From: Chitinophagaceae bacterium
Lineage (GTDB): Bacteria; Bacteroidota; Bacteroidia; Chitinophagales; Chitinophagaceae
Direction of reading: 5' to 3'
Length of the DNA stretch: 64,000 bases
Assembly (NCBI GenBank): GCA_016702745.1
Contig: JADJDJ010000003.1
Location: forward strand, 868,001 to 932,000
Made by a program: the position numbers and the translations under genes. Of the stretch, positions 62,392 to 64,000 are shown piece after piece. Each line of letters begins with the position of its first letter. Within the stretch, counting starts at the first letter, position 1. The notes beneath the pieces were generated by a model. That model was not told where the DNA came from. It did not search any database and saw only the letters and a program-made list of their open reading frames with translations.

Positions 62392-64000
62392 TTACCGGAT
62401 GACTATACTGGTATGTCTTGTTCCGAAACTACCCGTTAGCTTCAGAAAGTACTGGCCGGCCGGAAGAGTTGCGGGTAATTCAATGGACTGGGTCATTGTA
62501 TTTCCCCGGTGTTGAATCATTTCCTTTTTCACCAATCTTCCACCTGTTTCAAAAAGACTCAACTCATACTGACCAGGTTCAGCGGTAAGTTGCAACTGAA
62601 CAGATTGTCCTTTTTGTACCGGATTTGGATAAACAGCGATACCAAGGGTTGCAAGGTTGCGCTGTACTTTTACAATCGGGCTGTATGTCGTCTTCCCGCT
62701 GATTTCAATAACCTGGATCCGGTAATATCCGGTTAACAGTGGTTGAAGATCTGTTAGTTTAAAATCTTCCCGGCCACCATTTTGGGATCTTGCGGGCAGG
62801 CTTCCAATAGTAGTGAATTGTTGTCCGTTCACTGATCGCTGCACGCTATAGGAAACAATACCTGATTCGGTCAGGTTGGTCCATTCAATCTGATTAACGG
62901 CATCCGCCACATAGGCTTTTACATTCACCAGTTTAACAGGTAAAGGATTGGTAGCTCCGTTTGTACTTCCCAATGCAAAATTACCAAAAGAGGAAAGACT
63001 ATTCCAGGTAATACTACCGGAAGAAACGGTACCACTGGTGCTGCTGCTGCCATGATTATCCCATCCGGCCACTCCTAACTGTGCCATTACAAGCGTACTC
63101 AGGTCTGTTACATAGGCAGCGGTATTACAATTACTGTATCCGCTCCAGCTGATGGTAATATTAGTGGTTGGTGAATTGGGTCCGTCCTCGGTAATATTCC
63201 AGTACTCGCAATTGCTCACATGCGAAAGTCCTGTGGAGGTCATGGGTCCCATGGCCGCGGCACTCGCACGCATATATTCTGCTGTGAAAACATCATCCAC
63301 ATTGGATGGTGTGGGAGCCGAAATGGAACAAAAACGGTAACCGGCCCCTGTTTTTCCAACCGGAAAAACAAAAGCATCATTGCCGATTTTACGCACTGGC
63401 CCGTTGACAAAAGAAGGATTGGTTCCATTATTCGCACCGGTTGCCGTGGCATTATCATTAAACAGCAACAGATTGGCAGCAGTAGAATTAACGATACCTG
63501 CAGTGAAAGTACCGGTTCCTGAAATGCTGGTGGTTCTGTTCAGAGTAAGTGCACCAGCTGCTTTGTTAATAGTAAAATGATTGAAAGTGGTAGATACCGA
63601 TCCGCTGATGGACTGAGCGCCTGATCCATTAAATTGAATGGTTCCGGTTCCGGCATTGAAACTGCCGTCATTGATCCAGTTACCACCAATGGAATGGGTG
63701 TAGGAACCCGCATTGAAAGTGGAACCGGATTTTATCTCCAGACTTCCCCTGACTTCCAGATTCGCACCTGCAGATTTTGTTCCGTTATTGATACTGAGAT
63801 GCCCATAACCCGGTGATGGCAGGTTGTAGATGGTTTGACCTGAAGTCACATTATATTCCACCAAACTGGTATTACTGATTGAAACCGTATTGAACCGCAT
63901 GGGGAAATTACTCCCGCTATGCCCGCCTGTATTATTGCCCAGCTGTAACACTGCATTGCCGTTCAAGGTTAAACTTCCTGCATTGCCGGTACCACCGCCA
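62392..64000 (-). CDS. T9SS type A sorting-domain protein, partial
   Basis: The frame is open to the right edge, so the N-terminus is missing; at least 535 residues are visible. The visible N-terminal half is a Gly, Ser, Asn and Thr-rich repeat region (GNNTGGHSGSNFPMRFNTV, SGTGTFTAGIVNSTAANLLL) typical of beta-helix adhesins. The end carries a T9SS type A sorting domain (AVYPNPVQKGQSVQLQL, LPAGQYFLKLTG). It is a cell-surface or secreted protein. An Ig-like domain (NQIEWTNLTESGIVSYSVQR) lies before the sorting domain, as in the cargo protein at 51886. Confidence 0.85.
   Translation of the reverse strand, partial: GGGTGNAGSLTLNGNAVLQLGNNTGGHSGSNFPMRFNTVSISNTSLVEYNVTSGQTIYNLPSPGYGHLSINNGTKSAGANLEVRGSLEIKSGSTFNAGSYTHSIGGNWINDGSFNAGTGTIQFNGSGAQSISGSVSTTFNHFTINKAAGALTLNRTTSISGTGTFTAGIVNSTAANLLLFNDNATATGANNGTNPSFVNGPVRKIGNDAFVFPVGKTGAGYRFCSISAPTPSNVDDVFTAEYMRASAAAMGPMTSTGLSHVSNCEYWNITEDGPNSPTTNITISWSGYSNCNTAAYVTDLSTLVMAQLGVAGWDNHGSSSTSGTVSSGSITWNSLSSFGNFALGSTNGATNPLPVKLVNVKAYVADAVNQIEWTNLTESGIVSYSVQRSVNGQQFTTIGSLPARSQNGGREDFKLTDLQPLLTGYYRIQVIEISGKTTYSPIVKVQRNLATLGIAVYPNPVQKGQSVQLQLTAEPGQYELSLFETGGRLVKKEMIQHRGNTMTQSIELPATLPAGQYFLKLTGSFGTRHTSIVIR

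Overview
The window looks like a piece of chromosome from a member of the Bacteroidota, most likely the family Chitinophagaceae. The reasons are: C-terminal type IX secretion sorting domains on two proteins, promoters of the TAnnTTTG class instead of E. coli-type -10 boxes, a fused alpha/beta 2-oxoacid dehydrogenase E1, DUF1573, DUF4293 and DUF6600 proteins, and an AGCS symporter with an N-terminal signal peptide. It is ordinary chromosome, with dnaA, glyA, yebC and one tRNA-Ser. I see no prophage, insertion sequence or CRISPR array.

Layout. 1-5.2 kb: a partial DUF6600 protein, a 220-bp tandem repeat, a surface lipoprotein, an exported dienelactone hydrolase and a Tat-type superoxide dismutase. 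5.3-11.5 kb: J-domain protein, ABC-F ATPase, then an envelope trio (ExbD-like periplasmic protein, TPR lipoprotein, outer-membrane protein) and an alpha/beta hydrolase. 11.5-19.7 kb: a glycosyltransferase/MFS/DedA operon and three amino-acid or dicarboxylate carriers. 19.7-28.7 kb: yebC, then a minus-strand block of subtilase, CARDB protein, unknown exported protein, NarL-type response regulator and TPR histidine kinase. 28.7-35 kb: small metabolic genes, dodecin, the E1 fusion and two DUF1573 proteins. 35-44.5 kb: a compact five-gene operon that I consider the most interesting part. It encodes a GYF-like membrane protein, an actin/Hsp70-fold ATPase, a bitopic coiled-coil protein, a large membrane/beta protein, and a polytopic membrane domain fused to a penicillin-binding transpeptidase. 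44.8-56 kb: astacin-type protease, tRNA-Ser, dnaA, a split 5'-nucleotidase, an FAD enzyme, a T9SS cargo protein and an ABC-2 exporter. 56-64 kb: a repeat array, a broken 16-residue-repeat protein under a promoter with two dyads, a nitronate monooxygenase-like enzyme, a sugar nucleotidyltransferase, glyA, DUF4293 and a partial T9SS protein.

Sequence quality matters here. Ten genes are interrupted by a total of twelve single-base length changes, all in or beside short homopolymers, and in every case the neighbouring frame restores a natural protein. This is the signature of uncorrected long-read errors, so I have joined the halves into single genes and marked the break points. Several genes (including ABC-F, glyA, the E1 fusion and the DCC protein) have a promoter -7 box ending exactly four bases before the ATG, which implies leaderless transcripts.
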